A DNA stretch of 64,000 bases from Streptomyces glaucescens (lineage in GTDB: Bacteria; Actinomycetota; Actinomycetes; Streptomycetales; Streptomycetaceae): assembly GCF_000761215.1 (NCBI RefSeq), contig NZ_CP009438.1, positions 6,924,501-6,988,500 of the forward strand, in the 5' to 3' direction. The notes under the pieces are model-generated. The model did not search any database. It was given only the letters and a program-made list of their open reading frames with translations, and was not told the DNA's origin. How positions within the stretch are numbered: the stretch's first letter is position 1; every line of letters begins with the position of its first letter. Made by a program: the position numbers and the translations under genes. This document shows, piece after piece, positions 55,488 through 64,000 of this stretch.

Positions 55488-56504
55488 CTAGGACGACTCG
55501 CGCACCACCAGCTCGGTGGGAAGCGTCAGTCGCTGGGCGGAGCGGCCGGCTCCGGTGATCTCGTCGAGGAGGATCCGCGCCATCGTCCGGCCGAGTTCCT
55601 CCACGGGCTGGCGGACCGTGGTCAGCGGCGGGTTCGTGTGGCGGGCGAGCACGGAGTCCTCGAAACCGACGACGGCGACGTCGTCCGGCACCCGCCGTCC
55701 CTGGCGGCGCAGTTCGGCCAGGGCGCTGACGGCCATGAGGTCGGACGCGGCGAACACGGCGTCGAGATCCGGCGCACGTTCAAGAAGCGAACGCATCGCG
55801 CGGCGTCCGCCCTCCTCGGTGAAGTCGCCCACCTCGACGAGGGATTCGTCGGCGGGGACCCCGGCCTCGCGGTGGGCGTCGTGCCAGCCGGCGAGCCGGC
55901 TGCGGCCGACGTCCATGTCGAGCGGCCCGGCGACGGTGGCGATCCGCCGCCGGCCGCGCTCCAGCAGATGCCGGACCGCGGCGGCGGCGCCCCCGGCGTT
56001 GTCGGAGGTGACGTGACTCAGCCGCTCCCGCTCGTCCCGCCGCCCGGCCAGGACCGTGGGCAGACCCAACTCCTCCAGCAGACCGGGGAGTTGGTCGTGG
56101 GCGTGGACCGAGACCAGCAGGACGCCGTCGACCCGGCGGGTCGCGACGGACGCGGTGAGCTGGTCCCGTTCGGCCCGGTCGCGCACCAGCATCAGCTGGA
56201 GCTGGGTCCGGGTCTCGAAGAGCGCGCCGCTCACGCCGCGGATGAGCGCGGCGAAGAAGGGTTCCGAGCCGAGCCGGCTCTCCGACTCCGGGATGACCAG
56301 GGCGACCGCGTTGGTGCGGTTGGTGACGAGCCCGCGGGCCACCGAGTTGGGAACGTAGTTCAGCTCCTTGATCGCCGCCAGGACCCGGGCGCGCGCGTCG
56401 GCGCTGACGAGTTCGGAGCCGTTGATGACGCGGGAGACCGTGGTCCTTCCCACCCCGGCGTGGGCGGCGACCGTCTTGATCGTGGGGCGGCGGTTCCCTG
56501 GCAT
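55488..56504 (-). CDS. LacI-family repressor, CebR-like
   Basis: The ATG at 56504 gives 338 residues: HTH TIKTVAAHAGVGRTTVSRVINGS, hinge PNSVARGLVTNRT and a sugar-binding domain ending VVGFEDSVLARHTNPPLTTVRQPVEELG. It is divergent from an ABC sugar importer-GH1 operon, exactly as cebR is placed before cebEFG-bglC. Its operators are most likely the paired palindromes at 56693-56730, which differ from the canonical CebR box at three positions, so it may be a CebR paralogue with its own inducer. Confidence 0.9.
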   Translation of the reverse strand: MPGNRRPTIKTVAAHAGVGRTTVSRVINGSELVSADARARVLAAIKELNYVPNSVARGLVTNRTNAVALVIPESESRLGSEPFFAALIRGVSGALFETRTQLQLMLVRDRAERDQLTASVATRRVDGVLLVSVHAHDQLPGLLEELGLPTVLAGRRDERERLSHVTSDNAGGAAAAVRHLLERGRRRIATVAGPLDMDVGRSRLAGWHDAHREAGVPADESLVEVGDFTEEGGRRAMRSLLERAPDLDAVFAASDLMAVSALAELRRQGRRVPDDVAVVGFEDSVLARHTNPPLTTVRQPVEELGRTMARILLDEITGAGRSAQRLTLPTELVVRESS

Positions 56505-56818
56505 GTGCTCCTCCCGGCGGCGGCCGCGACGGCACCTGCCGCGGACGTGACCAGCGGCAATTGTGGCAGACCCCGGGGCGGGGACAGCACCGGTCCGGCA
56601 GTCGCGAGGCGAACGGCCGACCCCGGCGGGGGCGCGAATTGTTTTCAAGTCATTGACATAGCCGGGCGCTGCCACGAGTCTTCACTCCACTGGTGGGCAC
56701 GTTCCCACCCTCAAGTGGGAACGTGCCCACCTACAAAAGTCACCCGCCGTAGTCATCGGCGCACTCGCCGCACCCCTCGCTCCGGTGCGTCTCGTGCCGC
56801 CCCTTGGAGGAACACACC
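56505..56818. other. Divergent control region of LacI and importer
   Basis: The 314-bp region has a TTGACA hexamer at 56653-56658 (possible -35), the paired operators and the ribosome site of the lipoprotein gene (GGAGG at 56806-56810). No gene lies here. Confidence 0.7.
56693..56730. promoter_or_regulatory. Two operator palindromes in mirror orientation
   Basis: GTGGGCACGTTCCCAC (56693-56708) and GTGGGAACGTGCCCAC (56715-56730) are exact reverse complements, separated by CCTCAA. Each is an imperfect TGGGA/C-NCGN-TCCCA LacI-type dyad, and centres are 22 bp apart. They lie about 90 bp upstream of the lipoprotein start. Confidence 0.85.
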
Positions 56819-58132
56819 ATGGCAACCCTGCACAGCTCCTCGCGCAGAAGAACCGTCGCGGCCCTCGCCACCGCCGGGGCGCTCTCGCTGGCCGTCGGCT
56901 GCAGCGGCAGCGACGAGTCCGCGACCGGCGGAGGCAAGAAGGACGGCAAGGTCGTCATCACCATGGGCATGTACGGGGTGATGGGCTTCAAGGAGACCGG
57001 CCTGCTGGAGCAGTACGAGAAGGAGAACCCGAACGTCGACATCAAGGCCGAGATAGCCGGCGACGAGCAGACGTACTACACGGCGCTCCAGACCCGGCTC
57101 GCCGGCGGCAAGGGCCTGAAGGACATCCAAGGCATCGAGATCGGCCGCGCCAAGGAGATCGTCGACACCCAGGCCGACAAGTTCGCGGACTTCGCCGACG
57201 TGCCGGGCACCGACCACTTCCTGCCGTGGAAGCAGTCCCAGATCACCACCGAGGACGGCAAGGTGCTGGGCCTCGGCACCGACATCGGCCCGATGGCCGT
57301 CTGTTACCGCAAGGACTACTTCGAGCAGGCGGGACTGCCCACCGACCGCGAGGAGGTCGCCAAGCTGTGGGAGGGCGACTGGAAGAAGTACGTCGAGGTC
57401 GGCCGCACCTTCAAGAAGGACTTCAAGGGCGGTGACGTGGCGTACATGGACGCGGCCAGCGGCCTGTTCAACGCCATGGTCTACGGCTACCCCGAGCAGT
57501 ACTACAACGCCGAGGGCGACCTGATCTACGACAAGAACCCGGCCGTCAAGGAGGCCTGGAACCTCGCCGCCGACGCGGCCGAGGCCGGTCTGACCGCCAA
57601 GCTCCGCCAGTTCCAGCCCGGCTGGGACCCGGGCCTGGCCAACGGCACGTTCGCCACCGCCGTCTGCCCGGCCTGGATGCTGGGCCACATCGGCGAGAAG
57701 GCGGGCGAGGCCAACAAGGGCAAGTGGGACGTCGCCAAGGCACCGAAGGGCGCCAACTGGGGCGGTTCCTTCCTCGGCGTGGTCGAGCAGAGCCCGGTCA
57801 AGGAGGAGGCCAAGAAGCTCGTCGCCTGGCTGACCGCGCCGGAGCAGCAGGCCCACATCTTCAAGAAGCAGGGCAGCGTCCCCTCCTCGCAGCAGGCCCT
57901 GGAGAGCCCCGAGGTCAAGCAGGTCACCTCGGAGTACTTCGACAACGCCCCGATCGGCGAGATCTTCGGCGCCGCGGCCCAGGAGATCCCCGACAAGCAG
58001 GTCCTCGGCCGTAAGGACGGCACCATCAAGGACACCTTCTCGCAGGGCCTGACGCTGATCGAGCAGCAGGGCACCGCACGCGACGAGGCGTGGGAGACCA
58101 CCGCGGAGCGCATCGAGAAGGCGGTCGGCTGA
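56819..58132 (+). CDS. Sugar ABC transporter, substrate-binding lipoprotein (CebE-like)
   Basis: The ATG at 56819 after GGAGG is chosen; a TTG five codons earlier is in frame. 437 residues with lipobox Cys at 28 (LAVGC), then a family 1 solute-binding fold (VITMGMYGVMGF, YYTALQTRLAGG, VCYRKDYFEQAGLP). It should bind a beta-linked gluco-oligosaccharide such as cellobiose and deliver it to the two permeases. The assignment to cellobiose rests on gene order and GH1 presence, not on a binding-site match. Confidence 0.88.
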   Translation: MATLHSSSRRRTVAALATAGALSLAVGCSGSDESATGGGKKDGKVVITMGMYGVMGFKETGLLEQYEKENPNVDIKAEIAGDEQTYYTALQTRLAGGKGLKDIQGIEIGRAKEIVDTQADKFADFADVPGTDHFLPWKQSQITTEDGKVLGLGTDIGPMAVCYRKDYFEQAGLPTDREEVAKLWEGDWKKYVEVGRTFKKDFKGGDVAYMDAASGLFNAMVYGYPEQYYNAEGDLIYDKNPAVKEAWNLAADAAEAGLTAKLRQFQPGWDPGLANGTFATAVCPAWMLGHIGEKAGEANKGKWDVAKAPKGANWGGSFLGVVEQSPVKEEAKKLVAWLTAPEQQAHIFKKQGSVPSSQQALESPEVKQVTSEYFDNAPIGEIFGAAAQEIPDKQVLGRKDGTIKDTFSQGLTLIEQQGTARDEAWETTAERIEKAVG

Positions 58133-58222
58133 CCGTCGCGCCCGCACCGCCACCCGGGTCCGCGTCCGCCGGCGGGCCCGGGCCCCGGCTCACTCCGTAC
58201 GCTCCAGGAAGGAATCCCTGCG

Positions 58223-59164
58223 GTGGCCACCTCCACCACCCACGCCCGACGCCGCGGCGCGCTGCTGCACCGCATCGACGTCAAGGGCGCCCCGTACGCG
58301 TTCGTCGCGCCGTTCTTCGTCGTCTTCGCCGCCTTCAGCTTCTACCCCCTCGTCTACACGTCGTGGATCTCCCTGCACCGGGTCGAACTGGCCACCCTGG
58401 ACGTCATGGAGTGGGTGGCGTTCGACAACTACGTCGAGCTGTGGAACGACAGCCGGTTCTGGAACGCGCTGGGGAACACCATCACCATCGGCGTCATCTC
58501 CACGGTGCCGCAGCTGCTGATGGCGCTCGGCCTGGCCCACCTGCTCAACTACCGGATGCGCGGCTCGCTGTTCTTCCGCGTCGCCTCGCTCGTGCCGTAC
58601 GCCACCTCGGTCGGTGCCGCCGCCCTGGTCTTCACCATGCTCTTCGAGCGCGACTTCGGGATGATCAACTGGGCGCTCGGCGCGGTCGGTCTCGACCCGG
58701 TGGACTGGGAGGCCGACAAGTGGCCCGCCCAGATCGCGATCTCCACCATCGTGATCTGGCGCTGGACCGGTTACAACGCACTGCTCTACCTGGCCGCCAT
58801 GCAGGCCATCCCCGCCGACCGCTACGAGGCCGCCGCCATCGACGGCGCCTCCCGCTGGAAGCAGTTCACCCACGTCACCGTGCCGGGGATCCGCTCCACC
58901 ATCGTCTTCACCATCGTGCTCTCCACGATCGGCGCCACCCAGCTCTTCGGTGAGCCGCTGATCTTCGGCCAGGGGCCCAACGGGGTGTCCGGCGGCGCCG
59001 ACAACCAGTACCAGACGCTCGGGCTGCTGCTGTACGAGGAGGGCTGGAAGAACTACCAGATGGGCCGCTCGGCGACCGTCGCCTGGGCGATGTTCCTGCT
59101 GCTCGTCCTCGTCTTCGTGGCACAGCGCCTGATCCGGCGTCTGCGCTCGGCCCGAACGTCCTGA
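58223..59164 (+). CDS. Sugar ABC transporter permease (CebF-like)
   Basis: 313 residues from a GTG at 58223 after AGGAAGGAA. Six membrane segments (first: YAFVAPFFVVFAAFSFYPLV) and EAA loop YEAAAIDGASRWKQFTHVTVP. Partner of the following permease; no ATPase gene in the operon, so MsiK-type sharing is expected. Confidence 0.92.
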   Translation: MATSTTHARRRGALLHRIDVKGAPYAFVAPFFVVFAAFSFYPLVYTSWISLHRVELATLDVMEWVAFDNYVELWNDSRFWNALGNTITIGVISTVPQLLMALGLAHLLNYRMRGSLFFRVASLVPYATSVGAAALVFTMLFERDFGMINWALGAVGLDPVDWEADKWPAQIAISTIVIWRWTGYNALLYLAAMQAIPADRYEAAAIDGASRWKQFTHVTVPGIRSTIVFTIVLSTIGATQLFGEPLIFGQGPNGVSGGADNQYQTLGLLLYEEGWKNYQMGRSATVAWAMFLLLVLVFVAQRLIRRLRSARTS

Positions 59165-59177
59165 CCAGGAGCCCGCA

Positions 59178-60101
59178 ATGACCACCGAAAGCCTCCCGGT
59201 CCGGGCGGACGCCCCGGTCCGGACCCCCGCCAGGAAGACCACCACCCGCGGTGGCCGCCGGCTGCTGCGCCAGGGCGCCGGACGCCAGCACCACGCCGGA
59301 CCGCTCTCCTACGTCCTCCTCGCGATCACCGCGATCCTGTCGATCTTCCCGCTGTACTGGACGATGGTGGCGGCCTCCACCGACAACACCCGCGTCAGCC
59401 AGACCCCGCCGCCCTTCCTGCCCGGCCCGAACCTGTTCAGCAACCTCGCCCGCGCCTGGGACGAGGCGGCGATGGGCAAGGCCATGATCAACAGCACCAT
59501 CGTGGCCGGGGTCATCGCCCTGTCCACGGTGATGTTCGCGACGCTCGCCGGGTTCGCCTTCGCCAAGCTCCGCTTCAAGGGCCGCAACGTCCTGCTCATG
59601 CTGGTGATCGGTACCATGATGGTGCCGCCGCAGCTCGGTGTCGTCCCGCTGTTCATGATGATGTCGGAGCTGGGCTGGTCTCAGCAGCTCCCCGCGGTCA
59701 TCTTCCCGACCCTGGTGAGCGCGGTCGGCGTCTTCTTCATGCGCCAGTACCTGTCCGAGGCGCTGCCGGACGAACTGGTCGAGGCCGGCCGCGTCGACGG
59801 CGCGCACTCGCTGCGGATCTTCTGGAGCATCGTGCTGCCGGTCGCCCGCCCCGCGATGGCCGTGCTGTTCATGATCACGTTCGTGCACGCCTGGAACGAC
59901 TTCTTCTGGCCGTTCGTGGTGCTCGACATGACCAACCCGACCGTGCCCGTCGCCCTCACCCAGCTCAGCGCCGGCTACATCCGCGACCAGTCCCTGATCA
60001 TGGCGGGCGCGCTGCTCGGCACCCTGCCCCTGCTGGTGATGTTCATCGTCTTCGGCCGGCAGATCGTCAGCGGCATCATGCAGGGCGCCGTCAAGGGCTG
60101 A
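59178..60101 (+). CDS. Sugar ABC transporter permease (CebG-like)
   Basis: 307 residues starting 13 bp after the previous stop. After a basic cytosolic N-terminus come six membrane segments, beginning SYVLLAITAILSIFPLYWTMVAAS; the EAA loop is VEAGRVDGAHSLRIFWSIVLP. It pairs with the upstream permease as the channel. The GH1 gene follows 39 bp downstream. Confidence 0.92.
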   Translation: MTTESLPVRADAPVRTPARKTTTRGGRRLLRQGAGRQHHAGPLSYVLLAITAILSIFPLYWTMVAASTDNTRVSQTPPPFLPGPNLFSNLARAWDEAAMGKAMINSTIVAGVIALSTVMFATLAGFAFAKLRFKGRNVLLMLVIGTMMVPPQLGVVPLFMMMSELGWSQQLPAVIFPTLVSAVGVFFMRQYLSEALPDELVEAGRVDGAHSLRIFWSIVLPVARPAMAVLFMITFVHAWNDFFWPFVVLDMTNPTVPVALTQLSAGYIRDQSLIMAGALLGTLPLLVMFIVFGRQIVSGIMQGAVKG

Positions 60102-60140
60102 GTCCCGTCCCCCCACCCCTCCTCACCCGAAAGGACCTCC

Positions 60141-61583
60141 GTGGTCACCGCAGCACAGCAGCAGACCGCGTCCGCCCCGGACGCCTCCCGCACCTTCCCG
60201 AGAGGCTTCCTCTGGGGCACCGCGACCGCCGCGTACCAGATCGAGGGCGCCGCCGCCGAGGACGGCCGCACCCCGTCCATCTGGGACACCTACGCCCGCA
60301 CCCCGGGCCGGGTGCGCAACGGCGACACCGGTGACATCGCCACCGACCACTACCACCGGTGGCGCGAGGACGTCGCCCTCATGGCCGAACTCGGCGTCGG
60401 CGCCTACCGCTTCTCCCTCGCCTGGCCGCGCATCCAGCCCACCGGCCGCGGCCCCGCCGTGCAGAAGGGACTGGACTTCTACCGGCGTCTCGTCGACGAC
60501 CTGCTGGACAAGGGCATCCAGCCCGTCGCCACCCTCTACCACTGGGACCTGCCGCAGGACCTGGAGGACGCGGGCGGCTGGCCGGAACGGGTCACCGCCG
60601 AACGGTTCGCCGAGTACGCCGCCCTCGCCGCCGACGCCCTCGGCGACCGGGTACGGACCTGGACCACCCTCAACGAGCCCTGGTGCAGCGCCTTCCTCGG
60701 CTACGCCTCCGGCGTGCACGCGCCCGGCCGCACCGACCCGGTGGCCGCGCTGCGCGCCGCCCACCACCTCAACCTCGGCCACGGTCTGGCCGTACAGGCC
60801 CTGCGCGACCGGCTCCGCGCGGACGCCCGCTGCTCGGTCACCCTCAACATCCACCACGTCCGCCCCCGCACGGGCAGCGACGAGGACGCCGACGCCGCCC
60901 GCCGGATCGACGCCCTGGCCAACCGGGTCTTCACCAGCCCGATGCTGCGCGGCGCCTACCCGGAGGACCTGTTCAAGGACACCGCCGCGCTGACCGACTG
61001 GTCGTTCGTCCGCGACGGCGACCTGGCGGCGGCCCACCAGCCGCTGGACTTCCTCGGCGTCAACTACTACTCGCCCACCCTCGTCTCCCGGGCCGACGGC
61101 AGCGGCACCCACTCCGCCGACGGGCACGGCAGGAGCGCGTACAGCCCGTGGCCGGGCGCCGACGACGTCGCCTTCCACCAGCCGCCGGGCGACACCACCG
61201 CCATGGGCTGGGCCATCGACCCGAGCGGACTGTACGAGCTGCTGCGGCGGCTGTCGTCCGACTTCCCGCACCTGCCGCTGGTCATCACCGAGAACGGCGC
61301 GGCCTTCCACGACTACGCCGACCCCGAGGGCAACGTCAACGACCCGGAGCGGATCGACTACCTCCGCGGCCACCTGGCCGCCGTGCACGACGCGATCAGG
61401 GACGGCGCCGACGTGCGCGGCTACTTCCTCTGGTCGCTGCTGGACAACTTCGAATGGGCCCACGGATACAGCAAGCGCTTCGGCGCCGTGTACGTGGACT
61501 ACCCGACCGGTACGCGCATCCCCAAGGCCAGCGCACGCTGGTACGCCCAGGTCGCGCGCACCGGCGTCCTCCCCGGCGCCTGA
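60141..61583 (+). CDS. GH1 beta-glucosidase (BglC-like)
   Basis: 480 residues from a GTG at 60141, cytosolic. GH1 markers: FLWGTATAAYQIEG, acid/base E179 in TLNEPW, nucleophile E384 in ITENG, and SLLDNFEWAHGY. It should cleave imported cellobiose-like sugars to glucose, which also removes the inducer. It is the third GH1 in the window. Confidence 0.93.
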   Translation: MVTAAQQQTASAPDASRTFPRGFLWGTATAAYQIEGAAAEDGRTPSIWDTYARTPGRVRNGDTGDIATDHYHRWREDVALMAELGVGAYRFSLAWPRIQPTGRGPAVQKGLDFYRRLVDDLLDKGIQPVATLYHWDLPQDLEDAGGWPERVTAERFAEYAALAADALGDRVRTWTTLNEPWCSAFLGYASGVHAPGRTDPVAALRAAHHLNLGHGLAVQALRDRLRADARCSVTLNIHHVRPRTGSDEDADAARRIDALANRVFTSPMLRGAYPEDLFKDTAALTDWSFVRDGDLAAAHQPLDFLGVNYYSPTLVSRADGSGTHSADGHGRSAYSPWPGADDVAFHQPPGDTTAMGWAIDPSGLYELLRRLSSDFPHLPLVITENGAAFHDYADPEGNVNDPERIDYLRGHLAAVHDAIRDGADVRGYFLWSLLDNFEWAHGYSKRFGAVYVDYPTGTRIPKASARWYAQVARTGVLPGA

Positions 61584-61725
61584 TCCGGCCGGACGCTCGG
61601 GAGGGGGCCCCGGGAGAGCCGGAGGCCCTCCCGGAGCGCCCGCGTCCCGACGACGCCGGGGCCGTCGGCACGGCGGCCCGGCGTCCTCACCACGCCCGCC
61701 GGGGCGGGGCGGCCCGATGCGCCGG

Positions 61726-62547
61726 TCAGTCCTGGGCGACCGGCGCCTGGAGTTCCGTCACCCAGTCGGCACGGTTCTCGGGGCACTCCAGGGTGACCTC
61801 ACGGGGGTATCCCGTGGTCCGGTAGCCGTGGGTGTCGATCCAGTGGGCGAGCGTCTGGGCCGTCGGCAGTACGGCGTCCATCGAGCCGCGGTGCACGATG
61901 GTCGCCGCCCGGTCGAGCGCGGGCAGGTCGAGGACCCGGAAGTCGCCGTCGCCCAGCGGCGCGGAGACCTGGACGGCGGCGTGGACCCTGATCCTGCCGC
62001 CGCCCTCCGGCGCGTCCTCGTAGGAGGCGATACCGGGCCCGGTGGGGGTGACGCCGGCCGCGTCCAGGAGCCGGAACAGCTCGTCGTAGAGGGGGCCGAT
62101 GACGGGGCCGATGTGCTCCGGTTCGTAGCTCTCGGCGGTCGCGGTCAGCTCGGCCACCCGTACGGCGGGAACGCTCTTGACGACGACGTCGTTCGTGGGC
62201 ATGTGCCCCTCGCTCTCGATCGCTCGGAGCCTCGCCTCGACCTGGACCAGCCGCGCCCGTGCCGCCGCCATGTCCGTCTCCAGTTCGGCCCGGCGCAGGC
62301 GCAGCATGCCCCGCAGTTCCCCGGCGCCGACCTTCTCGTCCAGGATGTCCCCGACCTGCTGGAGGGTGAAGCCGAGGTCCTTGAGCGCGATGACGCGGTT
62401 GAGGCGGGCCAGTTGGGCGGCCGTGTAGTACCGGTAGCCGCTGACGGGATCGACATGGGCGGGACGCAGCAGCCCGGTGGCGTCGTAGTGACGCAGCATC
62501 CGGACCGAGACGCGACCGTGGCGGGCGAAGTCTCCGATGGTGAACAT
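61726..62547 (-). CDS. MerR-family regulator with GyrI-like ligand domain
   Basis: 273 residues from the ATG at 62547. HTH and wing: MFTIGDFARHGRVSVRMLRHYDATGLLRPAHVDPVSGYRYY; a coiled dimer helix (LRRAELETDMAAARARLVQVEARL) follows. Residues 120-270 are a GyrI/SOUL-like effector domain (VPAVRVAELTATAESY, ASYEDAPEGGGRIRVHAAVQV), as in BmrR-type multidrug sensors. No transporter gene is next to it, so its target is unknown. Confidence 0.9.
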   Translation of the reverse strand: MFTIGDFARHGRVSVRMLRHYDATGLLRPAHVDPVSGYRYYTAAQLARLNRVIALKDLGFTLQQVGDILDEKVGAGELRGMLRLRRAELETDMAAARARLVQVEARLRAIESEGHMPTNDVVVKSVPAVRVAELTATAESYEPEHIGPVIGPLYDELFRLLDAAGVTPTGPGIASYEDAPEGGGRIRVHAAVQVSAPLGDGDFRVLDLPALDRAATIVHRGSMDAVLPTAQTLAHWIDTHGYRTTGYPREVTLECPENRADWVTELQAPVAQD

Positions 62548-62692
62548 GATGTCTCCGAGCTGACCGCCTGACACGGTGTGAGGGTCAAGGCCGGTACGCC
62601 CGCCGCGGGGAAGGGAGCCGGGGAGAGGAGTCGGGGAAGGGGGCGATCCGTCCTGCGCGCCGCCCTGCCGGGCACGGGCGGCGCGGCAGGTG

Positions 62693-63352
62693 TCACGCGG
62701 TCTGTTCGGGCCGCTCGCCGGCCTCGGGCTGCGCGGACTGCGGTGCGGACGGGGCGGCGGAGGCGTCGGCCGCCGTGTAGTAGACCGAGGTGCCCTGCTT
62801 GGTGCGCTGGGCCTGGCCCTTCGCCACGAGTGCTTCGAGCGTGGTGCGCACGACGGCCGTCTTGATGTTCCGCCCGGGGTGGGACTCGCCGAGGGCGGAG
62901 GCGACCTCCGCGGCCGAGCGGGGCTCCCTGAGTTCGCCGAGGTGGCCCCGGACGAGGTCGACGAGTGTCGGCTGGTCCGGCTTGCGGGCGGCGGCCGGTG
63001 CCTTGCGGGCGGCCGGCTTGGCCGCCTTCGCGTCAGCGGGCGCGGCCTGCGCCTTCTTGCCCCGTGCCCGCTTCGTTCCCGCGGACGCGGAGGACTTCTT
63101 GCGGGGAGCGGGCACGGCGACCGGGTCGGCCGCCGGTTCCGGGGTGGCGGGGGCGGCCGGCGCGAGACCGAGCGCCTGCTGCATGGTGACGAGCACGGCG
63201 TGGTCGCGCTGCAGTACCGCAAGCTGTTCCTGGAGGGCGTCGATCTCCGAGCTGATGCGCTTCTGTTCCTCGGTGTTGCGTTCGAGGTCGGTCGTCACCT
63301 GGGCGGCGTACTGCGACGCCAGGTCGCTGGGGGCCGTGGTGTTCTCGGGCAT
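62693..63352 (-). CDS. Coiled-coil/winged-helix protein with AK-rich linker
   Basis: 219 residues from the ATG at 63352. Residues 15-60 form a coiled coil (LERNTEEQKRISSEIDALQEQLAVLQRDHAVL), 75-130 are a disordered Ala/Lys/Pro-rich, basic stretch, and 130-195 look like a winged-helix (LVDLVRGHLGELREPRSAAEVASALG and VVRTTLEALVAKGQAQRTKQGTSVYY). The basic tail and wing suggest DNA binding as a dimer, like a small nucleoid-associated or regulatory protein. I recognise no named family. Confidence 0.8.
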   Translation of the reverse strand: MPENTTAPSDLASQYAAQVTTDLERNTEEQKRISSEIDALQEQLAVLQRDHAVLVTMQQALGLAPAAPATPEPAADPVAVPAPRKKSSASAGTKRARGKKAQAAPADAKAAKPAARKAPAAARKPDQPTLVDLVRGHLGELREPRSAAEVASALGESHPGRNIKTAVVRTTLEALVAKGQAQRTKQGTSVYYTAADASAAPSAPQSAQPEAGERPEQTA

Positions 63353-63754
63353 GACGGTTGAACCTTTCCTCGGCTGCGGCACGGCCTGCGCGCGCAGGCG
63401 GGTAGCGCCGAGAGCGTCTCTCGACGCGCTGCTGGTCAGTTGGCCGCACATGCTGCCATGCAGCGTGGGATAGCGATAGTACGGCCAGGACCTGGTTGTC
63501 GCGGGGAGCGCCGAGCCGAGACAACCCTTCAGTGTCCGCGCGGCGGTTCGCAGCGGCCTGCCGCCGGGGACGGGCCGCCGGTCGCGCCGATAAGGGGACT
63601 TCTGTGCGAACACGGTCCGCTCCACCTCGCGAACCAGGTGCGGCAGTGCCGTACACGAAGAGGCGCCGGTGCCAACTCGCCTGCATTGCAGCCCAGTTGA
63701 GTCGCTGAGGCTGCGCTGCCGGCCGGGCGTGGGGCGCCCGTCGCCCGGTGCGGC
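63353..63754. other. Intergenic region, no gene seen
   Basis: About 400 bp holding the promoter of the coiled-coil/wHTH gene and the 3' end of the gene beyond. Short open frames here have no ribosome site or motif. Confidence 0.55.
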
Positions 63755-64000
63755 TCAGCCGGCGGTACCGAACCACCGGGCCAGCCGGTCCTCCAGGTCC
63801 CGCTGGTCCGCGCCGACCCACGCCACATGACCGTCCGGACGCAACAGCACCGCGGGCACGTCGAGTTCCTCGCAGGCGTCGACGACATGGTCGACCCGGT
63901 CCGCCCAGCCCGCCACCGAGAGGCGGCCGGTCCGGTCGAGCAACAGCCCGCGGCCCCGGTGCGTCAGCTCGTACAGGCGCCCCCGCTCAAGGGCCACGTC
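63755..64000 (-). CDS. C-terminus of FAD-dependent aromatic monooxygenase (5' end beyond window)
   Basis: The frame runs to the right edge, so the start is outside. The last about 80 residues read GRGLLLDRTGRLSVAGW, then VPAVLLRPDGHVAWVGADQRDLEDRLARWFG, the thioredoxin-like C-terminal domain of phenol-hydroxylase/TfdB-type flavin monooxygenases. FAD motifs should lie upstream of the window. The assignment rests on the tail alone. Confidence 0.75.
   Translation of the reverse strand, partial: DVALERGRLYELTHRGRGLLLDRTGRLSVAGWADRVDHVVDACEELDVPAVLLRPDGHVAWVGADQRDLEDRLARWFGTAG

Noticed and set aside
61600..61660. GGGAGGG/CCCTCCC pair after the third GH1 gene
   Set aside because: Short arms with a long GC-rich loop and no clean stem; could be a terminator but not separable from chance.

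Overview
The window is very G+C-rich, with dense third-position GC, many GTG and some TTG starts, purine-rich Shine-Dalgarno sites and long perfect GC hairpins. Together with typical families (mycothiol-type enzymes, class F sortase, DUF1996, MsiK-dependent sugar ABC systems without their own ATPase, DevRS-like kinase/regulator) this indicates a Streptomyces or close relative. No tRNA, rRNA, CRISPR array, prophage or insertion sequence was seen. Some 44 protein genes are supported, two of them cut by the window ends.

Layout. 1-13.5 kb: end of a large unknown protein; FprA-type ferredoxin reductase with an iron-box-like site; an ArsR repressor next to a cysteine-rich copper-storage-type protein; an arginase-fold protein with a Cys in place of a metal-binding His; a methyltransferase, a flavodoxin-like protein, a MarR regulator, an exported beta-carbonic anhydrase, a BrkB membrane protein, an APC permease and a small HTH protein. 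13.7-20.9 kb: secreted beta-propeller phytase, a small zinc-ribbon protein, then a redox/oxygen block: DevR-like regulator, DevS-like GAF-GAF kinase, flavohemoglobin and a divergent cNMP-domain protein. Their shared promoter region holds paired DevR-box-like sites.

20.9-27.4 kb: an unusual trypsin-like protease fused to an endonuclease I domain, a small unknown protein, a secreted S1 protease and a divergent two-HTH regulator, with 19-bp tandem repeats upstream of the fusion. 27.9-41.2 kb: a beta-1,3-glucan utilisation locus: sugar ABC importer (binding lipoprotein plus two permeases), GH1, LacI repressor, secreted discoidin-GH55 exo-glucanase, secreted discoidin/clan GH-A enzyme, secreted DUF1996 protein and a second GH1. 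Outside the cell GH55 and the GH-A enzyme should release oligosaccharides; the importer takes them up and the GH1 enzymes cleave them to glucose.

41.1-55.4 kb: lamin-tail protein, ANT(3'')-type nucleotidyltransferase, TetR plus MFS exporter, carboxylesterase, secreted pectate lyase with LacI-type operator, TPR protein, a class F sortase beside a repeat-rich cell-surface protein with a non-LPXTG anchor, and a divergent TetR/FAD-monooxygenase pair sharing two palindromes. 55.5-61.6 kb: a second sugar importer with divergent LacI and GH1, arranged like the cellobiose cebR-cebEFG-bglC cluster, whose promoter carries two operator palindromes that are exact reverse complements of each other. The window ends with a MerR/GyrI-like regulator, a coiled-coil/winged-helix protein and the C-terminus of an aromatic-ring monooxygenase.
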